Source: an uncultured Bacteroidales bacterium
GTDB taxonomy: Bacteria > Bacteroidota > Bacteroidia > Bacteroidales > Bacteroidaceae
Assembly: GCA_902799985.1 (NCBI GenBank)
Contig: CADCCR010000002.1
Coordinates: 1-35,944, forward strand
DNA length: 35,944 bases
Direction of reading: 5' to 3'
A program made the position numbers and the translations under genes. The notes under the pieces were generated by a model. The model was not told where the DNA came from. It did not search any database and worked only from the letters and a program-made list of their open reading frames with translations. Positions 24,537 through 33,365 of this stretch are shown here, piece by piece (the stretch's first letter is position 1; every line of letters begins with the position of its first letter).

Positions 24537-25181
24537 TCAGACCAGCGAAAGGATGTCCTGAGGTGTTTCGGCCAACGTTGTGGCTCCGTGGGCGATGAGG
24601 AAACTTCGGCTACGGAAGCCCCAGAGGACAGAGATGCAGGACAGGCCGGCAGCTGTTGCGGTGAGGATGTCAACGTCGGAATCGCCCACATAGACGGCTT
24701 CCGAGGCTGCGACACCGAGCTGTTTCAGAGCGGTCTCCACCATCAAGGGGTCTGGCTTGCGCGGAATACCCGGCTGTTCTCCGATGGCAACATCGATGAT
24801 GCCGTGGAAGAAGGTGCGAGCCAGTTCCGTCACACCCGCCTGCATCTTGTTGCTGACCACCGCCATGCGATAGCCGCGGCTCTGCAGCGTGGTGAGCAAC
24901 GTGGCGATGCCCGGATAGAGTTTCGTATGGTCCTGGCAGTGAACGAGGTAGTGAGCGCGGAAGGCATCGAAGCACTTCTCCGTCTGGGTGGTCGGGATGC
25001 CTTCGGGGACAGCCCGTTCGATGAGCTTCCGCACGCCGTTGCCCACGAAACGCCGCACCTCGGCGAGCGACCGCTCGGGGTAGCCGCAACTGCTCAAGGC
25101 ATAGTTCGTACTCAGGAAAAGGTCCTCGAGCGTGTCGGTCAATGTCCCGTCGAGATCGAATATGATGGCTTTGTACTTCAT
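24537..25181 (-). CDS. HAD-superfamily phosphatase (phosphoglycolate phosphatase-like)
   Basis: A 214-residue cytoplasmic hydrolase of HAD subfamily IA. Motif I FDLDGTLTD has the nucleophile D9 and D11, motif II is in VVSNK, motif III lysine in RKPDP, and motif IV GDSDVDI. The helical cap lies between residues 15 and 85. Typical substrates of relatives are 2-phosphoglycolate or sugar phosphates; the substrate here is unknown. The start at MKYKAIIFDLDG (25181) is chosen because the -7 box at 25199-25206 lies just upstream, excluding a longer frame that begins at 25271. Confidence 0.88.
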   Translation of the reverse strand: MKYKAIIFDLDGTLTDTLEDLFLSTNYALSSCGYPERSLAEVRRFVGNGVRKLIERAVPEGIPTTQTEKCFDAFRAHYLVHCQDHTKLYPGIATLLTTLQSRGYRMAVVSNKMQAGVTELARTFFHGIIDVAIGEQPGIPRKPDPLMVETALKQLGVAASEAVYVGDSDVDILTATAAGLSCISVLWGFRSRSFLIAHGATTLAETPQDILSLV

Positions 25182-25198
25182 CTTTTTCAATTTGCCTG

Positions 25199-25206
25199 CA
25201 AAGGTA
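25199..25206 (-). promoter_or_regulatory. Promoter -7 box for the HAD phosphatase
   Basis: On the minus strand TACCTTTG is followed by CAGG, 18 bp before the ATG at 25181, so the leader would be very short (about 10 nt). Confidence 0.65.
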
Positions 25207-25323
25207 CGGCAACTTGTGCGATTTTCGCGAGAACTGAGGCAAAAAAAGAAGGAAAAAAGGCATTTATTCACAAAAGAGCGAGAAATTTTGCACTATTTTG
25301 CACAGAGTTTTAAAATTATTTGC

Positions 25324-25331
25324 TAATTTTG
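25324..25331 (+). promoter_or_regulatory. Promoter -7 box for the GH115 gene
   Basis: TAATTTTG followed by TCGG lies 42 bp before the ATG at 25373. TTTTG occurs twice upstream (25286-25290, 25296-25300), though not at the ideal distance. A longer frame opening with TTG at 25298 is rejected because it would start upstream of this box. Confidence 0.6.
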
Positions 25332-25372
25332 TCGGACAGATAGGCGAAAAACGTCATAGAAAAGAGAGAATC

Positions 25373-28300
25373 ATGATGAGAAGCACTATACATTATATAA
25401 TTATGTGTCTGCTGCTCCTGCTGTGGACGCAGCAGGCCGTGGCCGATTTGACGTTCAGCCAAACCGGTGGCGGCTTCCCGCTGGTGACGGACCAAGGCAC
25501 GGCCGTCTTTATCGTCGACGAAGGCGATGCCGAGGTGGTCGGCACGGTGGCGCGCTGCGTCATCCACGACCTCAAGACCGTCACGGGCCGTCAGCCGAGT
25601 CTCTTGACAGCAGCGAGTCTCCCCCATCTCCTCAAAAGGAAAGAGGGAGCAACGCACAATGTCTCCCTATCCTTTGGAGAAGGTTGGGGAGAGGCTCCCG
25701 TCATAGCCGGCACCATCGGGCAGTCCGCCATCATCGACGACTTGATTGCCAATGGCAAAGTGGACACCACGGGACTGACCGGCGAGTGGGAAGCCTACGC
25801 TCTGCAACTGGTGCAACAGCCTGCCGAGGGCATCGCTCAGGCTCTCGTCATCATGGGCGGCACGCCTCGCGGCACAGCCTATGGCCTCTTTGAGATAAGC
25901 CGTCGCATCGGCGTCTCGCCCTATGTCTGGTGGGCCGACGTGGAGCCCGCTCCCATGTCCGCCATCTATGTGCAGGGCGACCGCACCCCTGTGGAGAAAC
26001 CCTCTGTGCAGTACCGCGGACTCTTCATCAACGATGAGGACTGGGCGCTGCTTCCCTGGGCACGCAAGACCATCGATGTCGCCTACAATAACATCGGTCC
26101 GGGCACCTACGAGATGGTGATGGAGCTCCTGCTCCGCCTGCGTGCCAACTGTCTGTGGCCGGCCAAGCATGGCAGTTCGAAAGCGTTCTGGGCCATGGAG
26201 GAAAACAAGCGTTTGGCAAAAGCCTGGGCCATCGTCATGAGTTCGGGCGACAGTATGCTGCGCGACAACCTGTGGGAGTGGCCGCGCTTCAAGAGCGGTA
26301 ACAACAGCAGCAACTTCACTTTTGCCACCAACCCCGAGGGCTGTTACGACTACTGGGCCAAGCGTGCAGGCGAAGCCCGCGGCTACGAAGGTATCTACGA
26401 CATTGGCATGCGCGGCCTGCAGGACGTTGCCTTGCTCGGCTACAACGGGCAGGAGGCACAGCTGAAGGGTTTGGCAGACATCATCGCGGCACAGCGCGAA
26501 ATCATCACCGACTCGCTGGGCGGCGACCCGACGAAGGTGCCGCAGATATACATCCCCTATAAGGAAGCCCTCACACTCTACAATGCGGGACTCCGGATTC
26601 CCGACGATGTGACCATGTGCTGGGTGGACGATAACTATGCCTTCATACGCCAGTTGCCCACGGCAGCCGAGCGGCGGCGCAGCGGAGGCCACGGCATCTA
26701 CTATCATCTCTCGTACCTCGGCAACCCGTGCTCCTATATCTGGCTCAGCACCATCTCGCCCTCTCTCATCAGCTACGAGCTGTCGAAGGCCTACGAGAAC
26801 GGCATGACGCGCTTCTGGATGGTGAACGTAGGCGACATCAAGCCTGCGGAGGTCGAGTTCGAGTTCTGCATGGAGCTGGCATGGAACGTCAGCAGCTGGA
26901 CGCCGGACAAAGCGTGGCAGTTCAGCCGGTGGTGGGCGGCGAAGACCTTCGGCGAGGACCTTGCCGACGAGATAAGCGACATCCGCCTCGAGCACTACCG
27001 CCTGGCGGCACAGAGCAAGCCCGAGACCATCTACGAAGTCACCTTTACGCACCAGGAGATGGAGCAGCGCATCCGCGACTATCAGGCACTTGCCGCCCGT
27101 GTGCAAACCCTGGCGGGCAGCATCCCCGAGCGCTTGCAGGATGCCTACTTCGAGCTGATGACCTATCCCATCCTTGCTTCGGCCGGGCAGAACATCAAGG
27201 CGTTGGGCTCCAAGCTCAGCTTCTGGTATGCCGGCATCGGCGACCATATCCGCAGCATGCGCTATGCAGCTCTGGCCCGCCAGGGCTATAGCGACATCGT
27301 CCACCTCACGAACATCTTCAACACGCAGACCGCCGGAGGCAAATGGAACGGCATGATGAACCGCTCGCCCAACGCCAGCACTTCGGGCATTCAGTTCGGC
27401 ATGCCCTACACCGCCACAGCCGACGAGGTGAACGATGCCAGGGGAGAACTGCCCGAGGAAGGCTACATGTATATCCCCAGCGACAGCTATACCGCCAGTC
27501 GCGGCACGTGGCAGACGCTGGAGAACCTGGGCGTCGGCGACAAGAGCATCACCGTCTGGCCCATCGACTACACCACCTATTCCACGACAACGGCACGCAG
27601 CAAGGGGCCTTACGTCGAATATACCTTGCCCCTGGAGAAGGGAACGTACCAGATCATCGTGCGCTGTCTGCCCACATTCCCCATCACGACCGCCAACGAC
27701 CTGTGCGTCGGCATGGGCATCGGCACAGGCAACGTCACCTCGAAGAGCATCAAGGCGAATGCCGAGACGAATGTGTGGAGCGACAACGTCATGCACGGCT
27801 ATGCCGAGGCCCGCTTCTCGTACAAGGCCACGACGGCAAGGGATGTCAGCTTCCGCTTCTATGCCATGAACCCGGCCCTCGTGATAAGCGAGATAGTCTA
27901 CCGCCGCACAGACACCGAAGACCTCAGCCTCACCGACCAGCTCCTCGTGAATCCCGACTTCGAGCTCTACAAGGCAGGCTCTTCCGTGCAGAAGAATCCG
28001 ACGGGCGGCATACAGCGTGGTGTGCCCTACGGCTGGACGTTGGAAGGCACGATGAGCGGCAATTCCTACGGCATCTCGAACAGCGACGGCTCCATCAACT
28101 GGAACGACGGCGGCTCCGTCTGCTGGTTCAAGGCCAAACCCATGCCCGAAGACTTCCGCCTCTACCAGACGATACCGGCCGCGAAGCTCCAGCCTGGCAT
28201 CTATGAAGTGGGCTGCTGGCTCTGGAACCAGACCGGCAGGCGCGGTTCGTGCCGCCTCTTTGCCAACAACCATGTGCAGTACTACGCCCACAAGAGCGAC

Positions 28301-29302
28301 TACGACAACATCCTGAAGGCCGACGAGGTGAGCACCTTCGCAGGCTACAAAGCCGGCTACGAGAGCCACACCATCATGCACCCCATGCGGGTTGTGCTGC
28401 CGGTCCGCGAGGGCGAGGACCTGACCGTCGGCATCAAGACCAGCTGCATCAGCAATGCCGGCAAGCAGACCGACGAGACGGGCTGGTTCAAGGTGGACCA
28501 CTTCACCGTGCGCCGCCTGGGGGACTTGCCGAAGGAGGACACCGATTCCCTGACCCGCGAGCTCCTGGTGAACAGCGACTTCGAGTACAAATCGGCCACT
28601 GAGCTGGCTGCCGGAGCCACCGTGAAAGGCATTCCCTACGGATGGAACCTGTCCTGCTCCGACACCTACAACACCACCAATTCCGGTCTCTTCGGCAAGG
28701 GCGAGGGGATGCACGGGCAGAACTACTGCGCCTTCACGCCTGCTGGCTACAAGCCCATGCCCAACGACTTCTGCCTCTACCAGACGATACCGGCCGCGAA
28801 GCTGCAGGCGGGGACCTACCGCGTGAGCTGCCGCTTCTGGAGCGAAGCCGGACTGGAAGGCCAGGGACGCCTCTTCGCGAACAACGAGGTGCAGTACTAC
28901 GGCTCGGTCCACGACTATGAGCAGAATCTGACGGCAGGCGAACACAACACATTCGCAGCCTACATCAGCGAAGCCGTCGATGGAAAATCCATGCAGGAGC
29001 TCAGCGTCATCGTCACCGTGGCAGCGGGCGAGGACCTGACCCTCGGCATCCGCTCCGGCTCCATGAAGGGCGATGGCACACAAGTGACGGGCACCAACCG
29101 CACAGGCAAGTTCCGTGTGGATTACTTCCGCATAGAGCGCCTCTCGGCAGACGACCCCGATGGCATCACCCTCCCGGCTCACGAGTCCTATAAGGCCTTT
29201 GAGTCCCACAGGACCTACGACTTGGCTGGGCGAAAGGTGACGAGCGGCCAGTTGCCGAAAGGCATATATATAAGGAACGGACGAAAGGTCGTCATCCCAT
29301 AA
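25373..29302 (+). CDS. GH115 xylan alpha-1,2-glucuronidase with two C-terminal binding-like modules
   Basis: A 1309-residue exported enzyme expected to remove (4-O-methyl-)glucuronic acid side chains from xylan. Signal peptide MMRSTIHYIIMCLLLLLWTQ, ending near VAD. GH115 hallmarks: YRGLFINDEDW (about residue 214), LRANCLWPAKHGSSKAFWAM (about 257) and VSSWTPDKAWQFSRWWAAKT. After the catalytic part and a GH115-type C-terminal sandwich come two related modules, about residues 855-1055 and 1060-1260 (LLVNPDFE, LLVNSDFE, each with LYQTIPAAKLQ.G.Y.V), and the tail YDLAGRKV...GIYIRNGRKVVIP. Oddity: residues about 81-108 (LPHLLKRKEG...SLSFGEGWGEAP) are encoded by a repeat element. ATG 25376 is an equal start candidate. 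Confidence 0.9.
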   Translation: MMRSTIHYIIMCLLLLLWTQQAVADLTFSQTGGGFPLVTDQGTAVFIVDEGDAEVVGTVARCVIHDLKTVTGRQPSLLTAASLPHLLKRKEGATHNVSLSFGEGWGEAPVIAGTIGQSAIIDDLIANGKVDTTGLTGEWEAYALQLVQQPAEGIAQALVIMGGTPRGTAYGLFEISRRIGVSPYVWWADVEPAPMSAIYVQGDRTPVEKPSVQYRGLFINDEDWALLPWARKTIDVAYNNIGPGTYEMVMELLLRLRANCLWPAKHGSSKAFWAMEENKRLAKAWAIVMSSGDSMLRDNLWEWPRFKSGNNSSNFTFATNPEGCYDYWAKRAGEARGYEGIYDIGMRGLQDVALLGYNGQEAQLKGLADIIAAQREIITDSLGGDPTKVPQIYIPYKEALTLYNAGLRIPDDVTMCWVDDNYAFIRQLPTAAERRRSGGHGIYYHLSYLGNPCSYIWLSTISPSLISYELSKAYENGMTRFWMVNVGDIKPAEVEFEFCMELAWNVSSWTPDKAWQFSRWWAAKTFGEDLADEISDIRLEHYRLAAQSKPETIYEVTFTHQEMEQRIRDYQALAARVQTLAGSIPERLQDAYFELMTYPILASAGQNIKALGSKLSFWYAGIGDHIRSMRYAALARQGYSDIVHLTNIFNTQTAGGKWNGMMNRSPNASTSGIQFGMPYTATADEVNDARGELPEEGYMYIPSDSYTASRGTWQTLENLGVGDKSITVWPIDYTTYSTTTARSKGPYVEYTLPLEKGTYQIIVRCLPTFPITTANDLCVGMGIGTGNVTSKSIKANAETNVWSDNVMHGYAEARFSYKATTARDVSFRFYAMNPALVISEIVYRRTDTEDLSLTDQLLVNPDFELYKAGSSVQKNPTGGIQRGVPYGWTLEGTMSGNSYGISNSDGSINWNDGGSVCWFKAKPMPEDFRLYQTIPAAKLQPGIYEVGCWLWNQTGRRGSCRLFANNHVQYYAHKSDYDNILKADEVSTFAGYKAGYESHTIMHPMRVVLPVREGEDLTVGIKTSCISNAGKQTDETGWFKVDHFTVRRLGDLPKEDTDSLTRELLVNSDFEYKSATELAAGATVKGIPYGWNLSCSDTYNTTNSGLFGKGEGMHGQNYCAFTPAGYKPMPNDFCLYQTIPAAKLQAGTYRVSCRFWSEAGLEGQGRLFANNEVQYYGSVHDYEQNLTAGEHNTFAAYISEAVDGKSMQELSVIVTVAAGEDLTLGIRSGSMKGDGTQVTGTNRTGKFRVDYFRIERLSADDPDGITLPAHESYKAFESHRTYDLAGRKVTSGQLPKGIYIRNGRKVVIP
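25613..25698 (+). repeat. Palindromic repeat element inserted in frame in GH115
   Basis: The segment starts CTCCCCCATCTCCTC and ends CCTTTGGAGAAGGTTGGGGA plus GAGGCT, complementary C- and G-rich arms around a variable centre. It is translated as LPHLLKRKEG... and SLSFGEGWGEAP. It interrupts the N-terminal domain between LLTAAS and VIAGTIG without breaking the frame. Confidence 0.7.
28158..28188 (+). repeat. 31-bp identity between the duplicated GH115 modules, copy 1
   Basis: This stretch is identical to 28773-28803 (codes LYQTIPAAKL), while flanking parts of the two modules have diverged. Confidence 0.85.
28773..28803 (+). repeat. 31-bp identity between the duplicated GH115 modules, copy 2
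   Basis: Second copy of the 31-bp block at 28158-28188. It marks internal duplication of the C-terminal module. Confidence 0.85.
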
Positions 29303-29410
29303 GCGCCCCGTGCTTATTCCGGAAGCGCCTCGCGCTTATTCCGGAAGCGCCTCGCGCTTATTCTCGAAGCGCCCCGTGCTTATTTTGGAAGCGCCTCGCG
29401 CTTATTGACA
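29301..29410. repeat. Five 22-bp palindromic tandem units at the GH115 stop
   Basis: Units start at 29301, 29323, 29345, 29367 and 29389. Each has a hairpin AAGCGC-CTC-GCGCTT or its variant AAGCGC-CCC-GTGCTT, in which G-C becomes G-U on the plus-strand RNA. The first unit overlaps the GH115 TAA. The array lies between convergent genes (GH115 and dnaG) and could act as terminator. Confidence 0.85.
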
Positions 29411-29437
29411 AAAGTGTTAGGGGATTTTGTGGCAAGA

Positions 29438-31495
29438 CTACTTCAGTACAACACGTTCGCCACATTGCTTGGCCAGTTCCTTCACAAGCAGGCTCTTCTG
29501 ACTGAATTCGGTCATGAGCTTGCGATAATGTTCCTTGTCTGCCTTTGTCGCTGGATTCTTCATCTGTTCGATGATGCCTTGCAGCTCATGCCGAACGATG
29601 CCGAGCTTGTAGCTGGCAATCAATTTGGGGATGATTTCATCGAGACGCAGGTCGGAGCTCTCTGCCTGCTTGACTTCTTCGCCGGGAAGATCCTGAACAT
29701 CAGGCGCATCGAACAACTTGCTCAATGCCACGATGTCTGGTCCTAACTCGAGCGCAAGCTCGCGGATCTCCTCGTCGGGATGGCTGATGAAGTATTGCTC
29801 GGCACGGAAATTCGGCTCGTGCACGTTCTCGACAGCCTCTTTCAGCAGCCTCTTGCAGATGGGCGACTGGAGGCTGATGCCGTCGTCCTGTAGGCTGTAT
29901 AAAATGAATTCGGCCACAGAGAGAGGCACTTCCTGTCCGTTTTCGTCCTCGATGTAGCACATCACCTTCTCGCCGTGACGTATAATCATCTGTGCAATGG
30001 CGGTTTCCGGATTCTCTGCTCTCCGTCCCTCAGGAGTGGGAGAAGGTGCGTTTGCCTTCACCTCTTCTGCCGGTTCGATGTGAGCCGTTTGCCCGGTTTG
30101 TTGCCTGCGCTGCTCGCGTTCCTGCTCCTTTTGCCGTTCTGTACGCAGATTTGTTATCTGTGCATTGACGGCTGCCGTGATGAGACGCTCGGGCATGTTC
30201 AACTGCTGGGCTGCGTAGCGGATGTAGATGGTGCGCTTTATCTCGTCGGGAATGACGGCAATACTCTCTGCAACGTTATGGACGAGTCGTTCCTCGGCAT
30301 CCGGCTCACCCCTCTTTGCACCGATGAAATGGGAGGCTTTGTAGGTGATGAAGTCCACCTGATTGCTCTCGAGGTACTGCTGGTACTCGGTGGCTGTGTG
30401 TTTGCGGGCAAAGCTGTCCGGGTCGTCGCCGTCGGGCAGCAGCAACAGCTTCACGTTCATGCCTTCAGCCAGGAGCATGTCTATGCCGCGTTCGCTGGCG
30501 TGGATGCCTGCTTCGTCGCCGTCGAAGATGACCGTGATGTTCTCCGTGATGCGGTGGATGAGGCGTATCTGCTCGGGTGTGAGAGCTGTGCCAGAGGACG
30601 ATACGACGTTTTCCACGCCCTGCTGATGCATAGCCATCACGTCGGTATAGCCCTCCACGAGATAGCATAGGTCCTGCTTGCGTATGGCCTGACGTGCCTG
30701 GTAAAGGCCGAAGAGCTCCTTGCGCTTGCTGTAGACGATGCTTTCCGGAGAGTTCTGATACTTGATGGAAACGCCCTTCGTGGCAGCATCGAGCACGCGA
30801 CCGCCAAAGCCTGCCACACGTCCGCTGATGGTATAGATGGGCCACATGACGCGGCCATAGAAGCGGTCACGCAGTTCGCCGTTGTCGCGTTTTATGCTCA
30901 AGCCCGTGCCGATGCTCAGCCGCGGCTCCATCTCATTCTGGTTGTTCACGAGATAACGTTCCTGATAACCTTCCTTCAAAGCATCGGCTGTGAGGGAATG
31001 TTCCTTGCTGTTGGGGCAGAAGCCTACCTGGAACTTCTCGAGGATGTCATCGCGGAAGCCGCGTCCGCGGAAGTAAGCCAGTCCGATAGCCCTGCCGTCG
31101 GGGGTCTTCCACAGCTGGTTGCTGAACCAGTCGCGTGCCCATTCGTTGAGGATGAACATGCTCTCGCGGTCGCCTCGCGACTGGATTTCCTCCTGTGTCA
31201 GCTCCTTCTCTTCTATCTTGATGCCGTACTTCTTGGCCAGATAACGAAGTGCATCGGGGTAGGAGAGGTTTTCGTGCTTCATGATGAAGCCGACGGGGCT
31301 TCCTCCTTCTCCGCAGGCAAAGCACTTGCAATAGTTGCGTGCCGGCGATACGATGAACGAGGGCGTGCGGTCGTCGTGGAAGGGACAGAGCCCTTTCAGA
31401 TTGGAGCCGGCACGCTTCAAGGTGACGAAGTCGGAGACAACGTCCACGATGTTTGCGGCATCAAGTATCTTGTCTACGGTCAGGCGGTCAATCAT
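29438..31495 (-). CDS. dnaG: DNA primase DnaG
   Basis: A 685-residue primase that makes RNA primers at the replication fork. Residues 1-100 form the CHC2 zinc-binding domain with Cys37, His40, Cys58, Cys61 (CPFHDDRTPSF, CKCFACGEGG). The catalytic core follows, with the TOPRIM signature EGYTDVMAMHQ (about 265) and FDGDEAG (about 317). The C-terminal part (after about 430) has a low-complexity Q/E/R-rich linker and a helical helicase-binding region. A purine-rich GGAG lies a few bases before the ATG. The leader at 31496-31546 has an inverted repeat; the next gene upstream on this strand encodes an S4-domain protein. Confidence 0.95.
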   Translation of the reverse strand: MIDRLTVDKILDAANIVDVVSDFVTLKRAGSNLKGLCPFHDDRTPSFIVSPARNYCKCFACGEGGSPVGFIMKHENLSYPDALRYLAKKYGIKIEEKELTQEEIQSRGDRESMFILNEWARDWFSNQLWKTPDGRAIGLAYFRGRGFRDDILEKFQVGFCPNSKEHSLTADALKEGYQERYLVNNQNEMEPRLSIGTGLSIKRDNGELRDRFYGRVMWPIYTISGRVAGFGGRVLDAATKGVSIKYQNSPESIVYSKRKELFGLYQARQAIRKQDLCYLVEGYTDVMAMHQQGVENVVSSSGTALTPEQIRLIHRITENITVIFDGDEAGIHASERGIDMLLAEGMNVKLLLLPDGDDPDSFARKHTATEYQQYLESNQVDFITYKASHFIGAKRGEPDAEERLVHNVAESIAVIPDEIKRTIYIRYAAQQLNMPERLITAAVNAQITNLRTERQKEQEREQRRQQTGQTAHIEPAEEVKANAPSPTPEGRRAENPETAIAQMIIRHGEKVMCYIEDENGQEVPLSVAEFILYSLQDDGISLQSPICKRLLKEAVENVHEPNFRAEQYFISHPDEEIRELALELGPDIVALSKLFDAPDVQDLPGEEVKQAESSDLRLDEIIPKLIASYKLGIVRHELQGIIEQMKNPATKADKEHYRKLMTEFSQKSLLVKELAKQCGERVVLK

Positions 31496-31546
31496 GCTTT
31501 TCTCCTTCGTTATGACGTTATTACGTCATTTCGTTATAACGATGAT
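31496..31546. repeat. ATAACG/ATGACGT repeat leader of dnaG
   Basis: ATGACGT-TATT-ACGTCAT (31512-31529) is a perfect 7-bp-arm hairpin, flanked by CGTTAT and ATAACG. On the minus strand it is a run of AACG-containing units ending at the dnaG ribosome-binding site. Confidence 0.65.
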
Positions 31547-31990
31547 TTAATCTTCTGTGTCATCGTCGTTATCGTCGTCCATGTCGAAGTCGAAGTCTCC
31601 GAAGAACTCGGGCACTTCGTTCTGGAAGTCTTCGAGGTTGCGTCGGTCTTTCTTCGTCGGACGACCTGTTCCTTTGGCTCTGCCGATGAAACCGCTTATT
31701 TTGTTCATCTCGAGCAGTTCGTATTGGTCGGCTGTGGTGACGTTCTCCAGTATTTCCGGAATGAGCTTGGCTCCGACGCGTCTCTCGATGGGTTGCAGCA
31801 CGCGAAAGCTGTAGGTGATGGGCGGTTTGCGGACGCTCACCACATCGCCTGCCTTGATGGTGCGGCTGGCTTTGAGCGTCGTGCCGTTCATGCTCACCTG
31901 CCCTTTCTTGCAGGCGGCAGCAGCAATGGTGCGTGTCTTGAAGATACGCGCTGCCCATAGCCATTTGTCTATCCGAGCTTCGTTATTCAT
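31547..31990 (-). CDS. S4-domain RNA-binding protein (Hsp15/HslR-like)
   Basis: A 147-residue cytoplasmic protein. Residues about 5-65 are an S4 domain (ARIDKWLWAARIFKTRTIAA, then KKGQVSMNG and IKAGDVVSV), as in Hsp15, which binds stalled 50S subunits carrying peptidyl-tRNA in E. coli. A basic linker (IGRAKGTGRPTKKDRR) is followed by a strongly acidic tail (DFDFDMDDDNDDDTED), often seen in Bacteroidetes versions. It lies between dnaG and pepT. The family is certain; the Hsp15 role is inference. Confidence 0.88.
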   Translation of the reverse strand: MNNEARIDKWLWAARIFKTRTIAAAACKKGQVSMNGTTLKASRTIKAGDVVSVRKPPITYSFRVLQPIERRVGAKLIPEILENVTTADQYELLEMNKISGFIGRAKGTGRPTKKDRRNLEDFQNEVPEFFGDFDFDMDDDNDDDTED

Positions 31991-32070
31991 TTTAATTCAC
32001 AATTCTCAATGCATAATTCATAATTCTTTCTTCACGAAACGTAGGGCGTAGCCTAACTATAAATTATGAA
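31991..32070. repeat. ATTATGAATT-type repeat with GGCGTAGCC core
   Basis: The core GGCGTAGCC lies at 32045-32053, with ATTCATAATTC-type units on one side (31995-32025) and TATAAATTATGAACTATGAG on the other. The tract serves as leader of the S4 gene and includes the last codons and stop of pepT (H-N-S-stop is repeat-encoded). Confidence 0.75.
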
Positions 32071-33303
32071 CTATGAGTTATGAACTGTTTTGCAGATGTT
32101 CACGACGGTCATCATGGCCTTCTCCATGCTTTGGATGGGCACGAACTCGTGTCGGCCGTGGAAGTTCAGTCCGCCGGCAAAGATGTTGGGGCAGGGGAGT
32201 CCCTTGAAGCTGAGCTGTGCGCCGTCCGTGCCGCCGCGAATAGGTACGACGTTGCAGAAGCCGCAAGCTTCCTTGATGGCTTGCTTGGCAATGTCTGTCA
32301 CCTGAGGCTTGTCCTGCAACTGGCTTAACATATTATAATATTGGTCCTTCACTTCTGCTTTAACCGTATCCTGCCCGTACTTTGCATTGAACTTCTCGCA
32401 GATGTCGTGCATGAACTGTTTGCGGAGCTGGAACTTGCTGCTGTCGTGGTCGCGAATGATGTAGCTCAGCCAAGCTTCTTCCACGGTGCCGCCCATGCCT
32501 GTGAGGTGGTAGAAACCAGAGTAGCCTTCCGTTGTCTCAGGTCGTTCATTCTCAGGCATCATGGCAGCGAACTCTGAAGCGATGATGCAAGCGTTCTTCA
32601 TCTTTCCCTTTGCATAACCGGGGTGTACGTTGCAGCCCTTGATGAGTATCTTTGCGCTGGCGGCGTTGAAGTTCTCGTACTCCAGTTCTCCCACTTCGCT
32701 GCCGTCCATCGTGTAGGCCCAGTCGCAGCCGAACTTCTCGACGTTGAACAGGTGAGCGCCTGCTCCAATCTCCTCGTCGGGATTGAAGGCAACACGAATC
32801 TTGCCGTGTTTTATCTCAGGATGAGCCATGAGGTAGGTCATTGCCGTGACAATTTCGGCAATGCCAGCCTTGTCGTCGGCTCCGAGTAGCGTGTGTCCGT
32901 CGGTGACGATGAGGTCTTCGCCGATGTGTTGCTTGAGCTCGGGGAACATGCTGACGGATGAGACGATGTTCTCTTCCTGGCAAAGCACGATGTCGGAGCC
33001 GTCGTAGTTCTCGATGATGCGAGGCTTGATGTTCGCGCCGCTGCAGTCGGGGCTTGTGTCCATGTGTGCGATGAAGCCGACGGTGGGCACATCCTTGTCT
33101 GTGTTGGCCGGCAGGGTGGCATAGACGTAGCCGTGTTCGTCCATTTCCACTTCGGTCATTCCGATGGCCGTGAGTTCATCGCGCAAATAAGCTGCTAAAG
33201 CCAATTGCTTTTCTGTGCTGGGGCATTGTGCCTCGTTTTCTTCGCTGCTCTGTGTGTCGAAACCGACATAACGGAGAAAACGTTCTGTTAATTCATAGTT
33301 CAT
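32071..33303 (-). CDS. pepT: Peptidase T (tripeptide aminopeptidase)
   Basis: A 410-residue cytoplasmic M20-family zinc peptidase that removes the N-terminal residue from tripeptides. Metal and catalytic motifs: AHMDTSPD (His80, Asp82), [32 protein letters not shown] and the late [10 protein letters not shown]. Its length is that of PepT. The first residues MNYEL and the last HNS are encoded by the ATTATGAATT repeat family at both ends of the gene, so start and stop lie inside repeat DNA. Family homologues keep ERFL.YV.FDTQS, which appears right after MNYELT, so the start is credible. Confidence 0.93.
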   Translation of the reverse strand: MNYELTERFLRYVGFDTQSSEENEAQCPSTEKQLALAAYLRDELTAIGMTEVEMDEHGYVYATLPANTDKDVPTVGFIAHMDTSPDCSGANIKPRIIENYDGSDIVLCQEENIVSSVSMFPELKQHIGEDLIVTDGHTLLGADDKAGIAEIVTAMTYLMAHPEIKHGKIRVAFNPDEEIGAGAHLFNVEKFGCDWAYTMDGSEVGELEYENFNAASAKILIKGCNVHPGYAKGKMKNACIIASEFAAMMPENERPETTEGYSGFYHLTGMGGTVEEAWLSYIIRDHDSSKFQLRKQFMHDICEKFNAKYGQDTVKAEVKDQYYNMLSQLQDKPQVTDIAKQAIKEACGFCNVVPIRGGTDGAQLSFKGLPCPNIFAGGLNFHGRHEFVPIQSMEKAMMTVVNICKTVHNS

Positions 33304-33365
33304 AATTCACAATTCATAATAGCCGAGTTGAAAAGTAGTGACTTTTATACTTCACTCTTCGTTCT
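33304..33365. repeat. Mixed repeat between pth and pepT
   Basis: ATAATTCACAATTCATAAT lies next to pepT, then a small hairpin AAAAGT-AGTG-ACTTTT, then CTTCACTCTTCGTTCTTCAC next to the pth stop. Both the ATTATGAATT and the 7-bp GAGTGAA families are therefore present. No gene. Confidence 0.7.

Noticed and set aside
25667..29209. 1180-codon open frame antisense to GH115
   Set aside because: Shadow of third-codon GC bias in GH115; composition (Val/Ala/Gly/His) is artefactual and the sense gene has clear family motifs.
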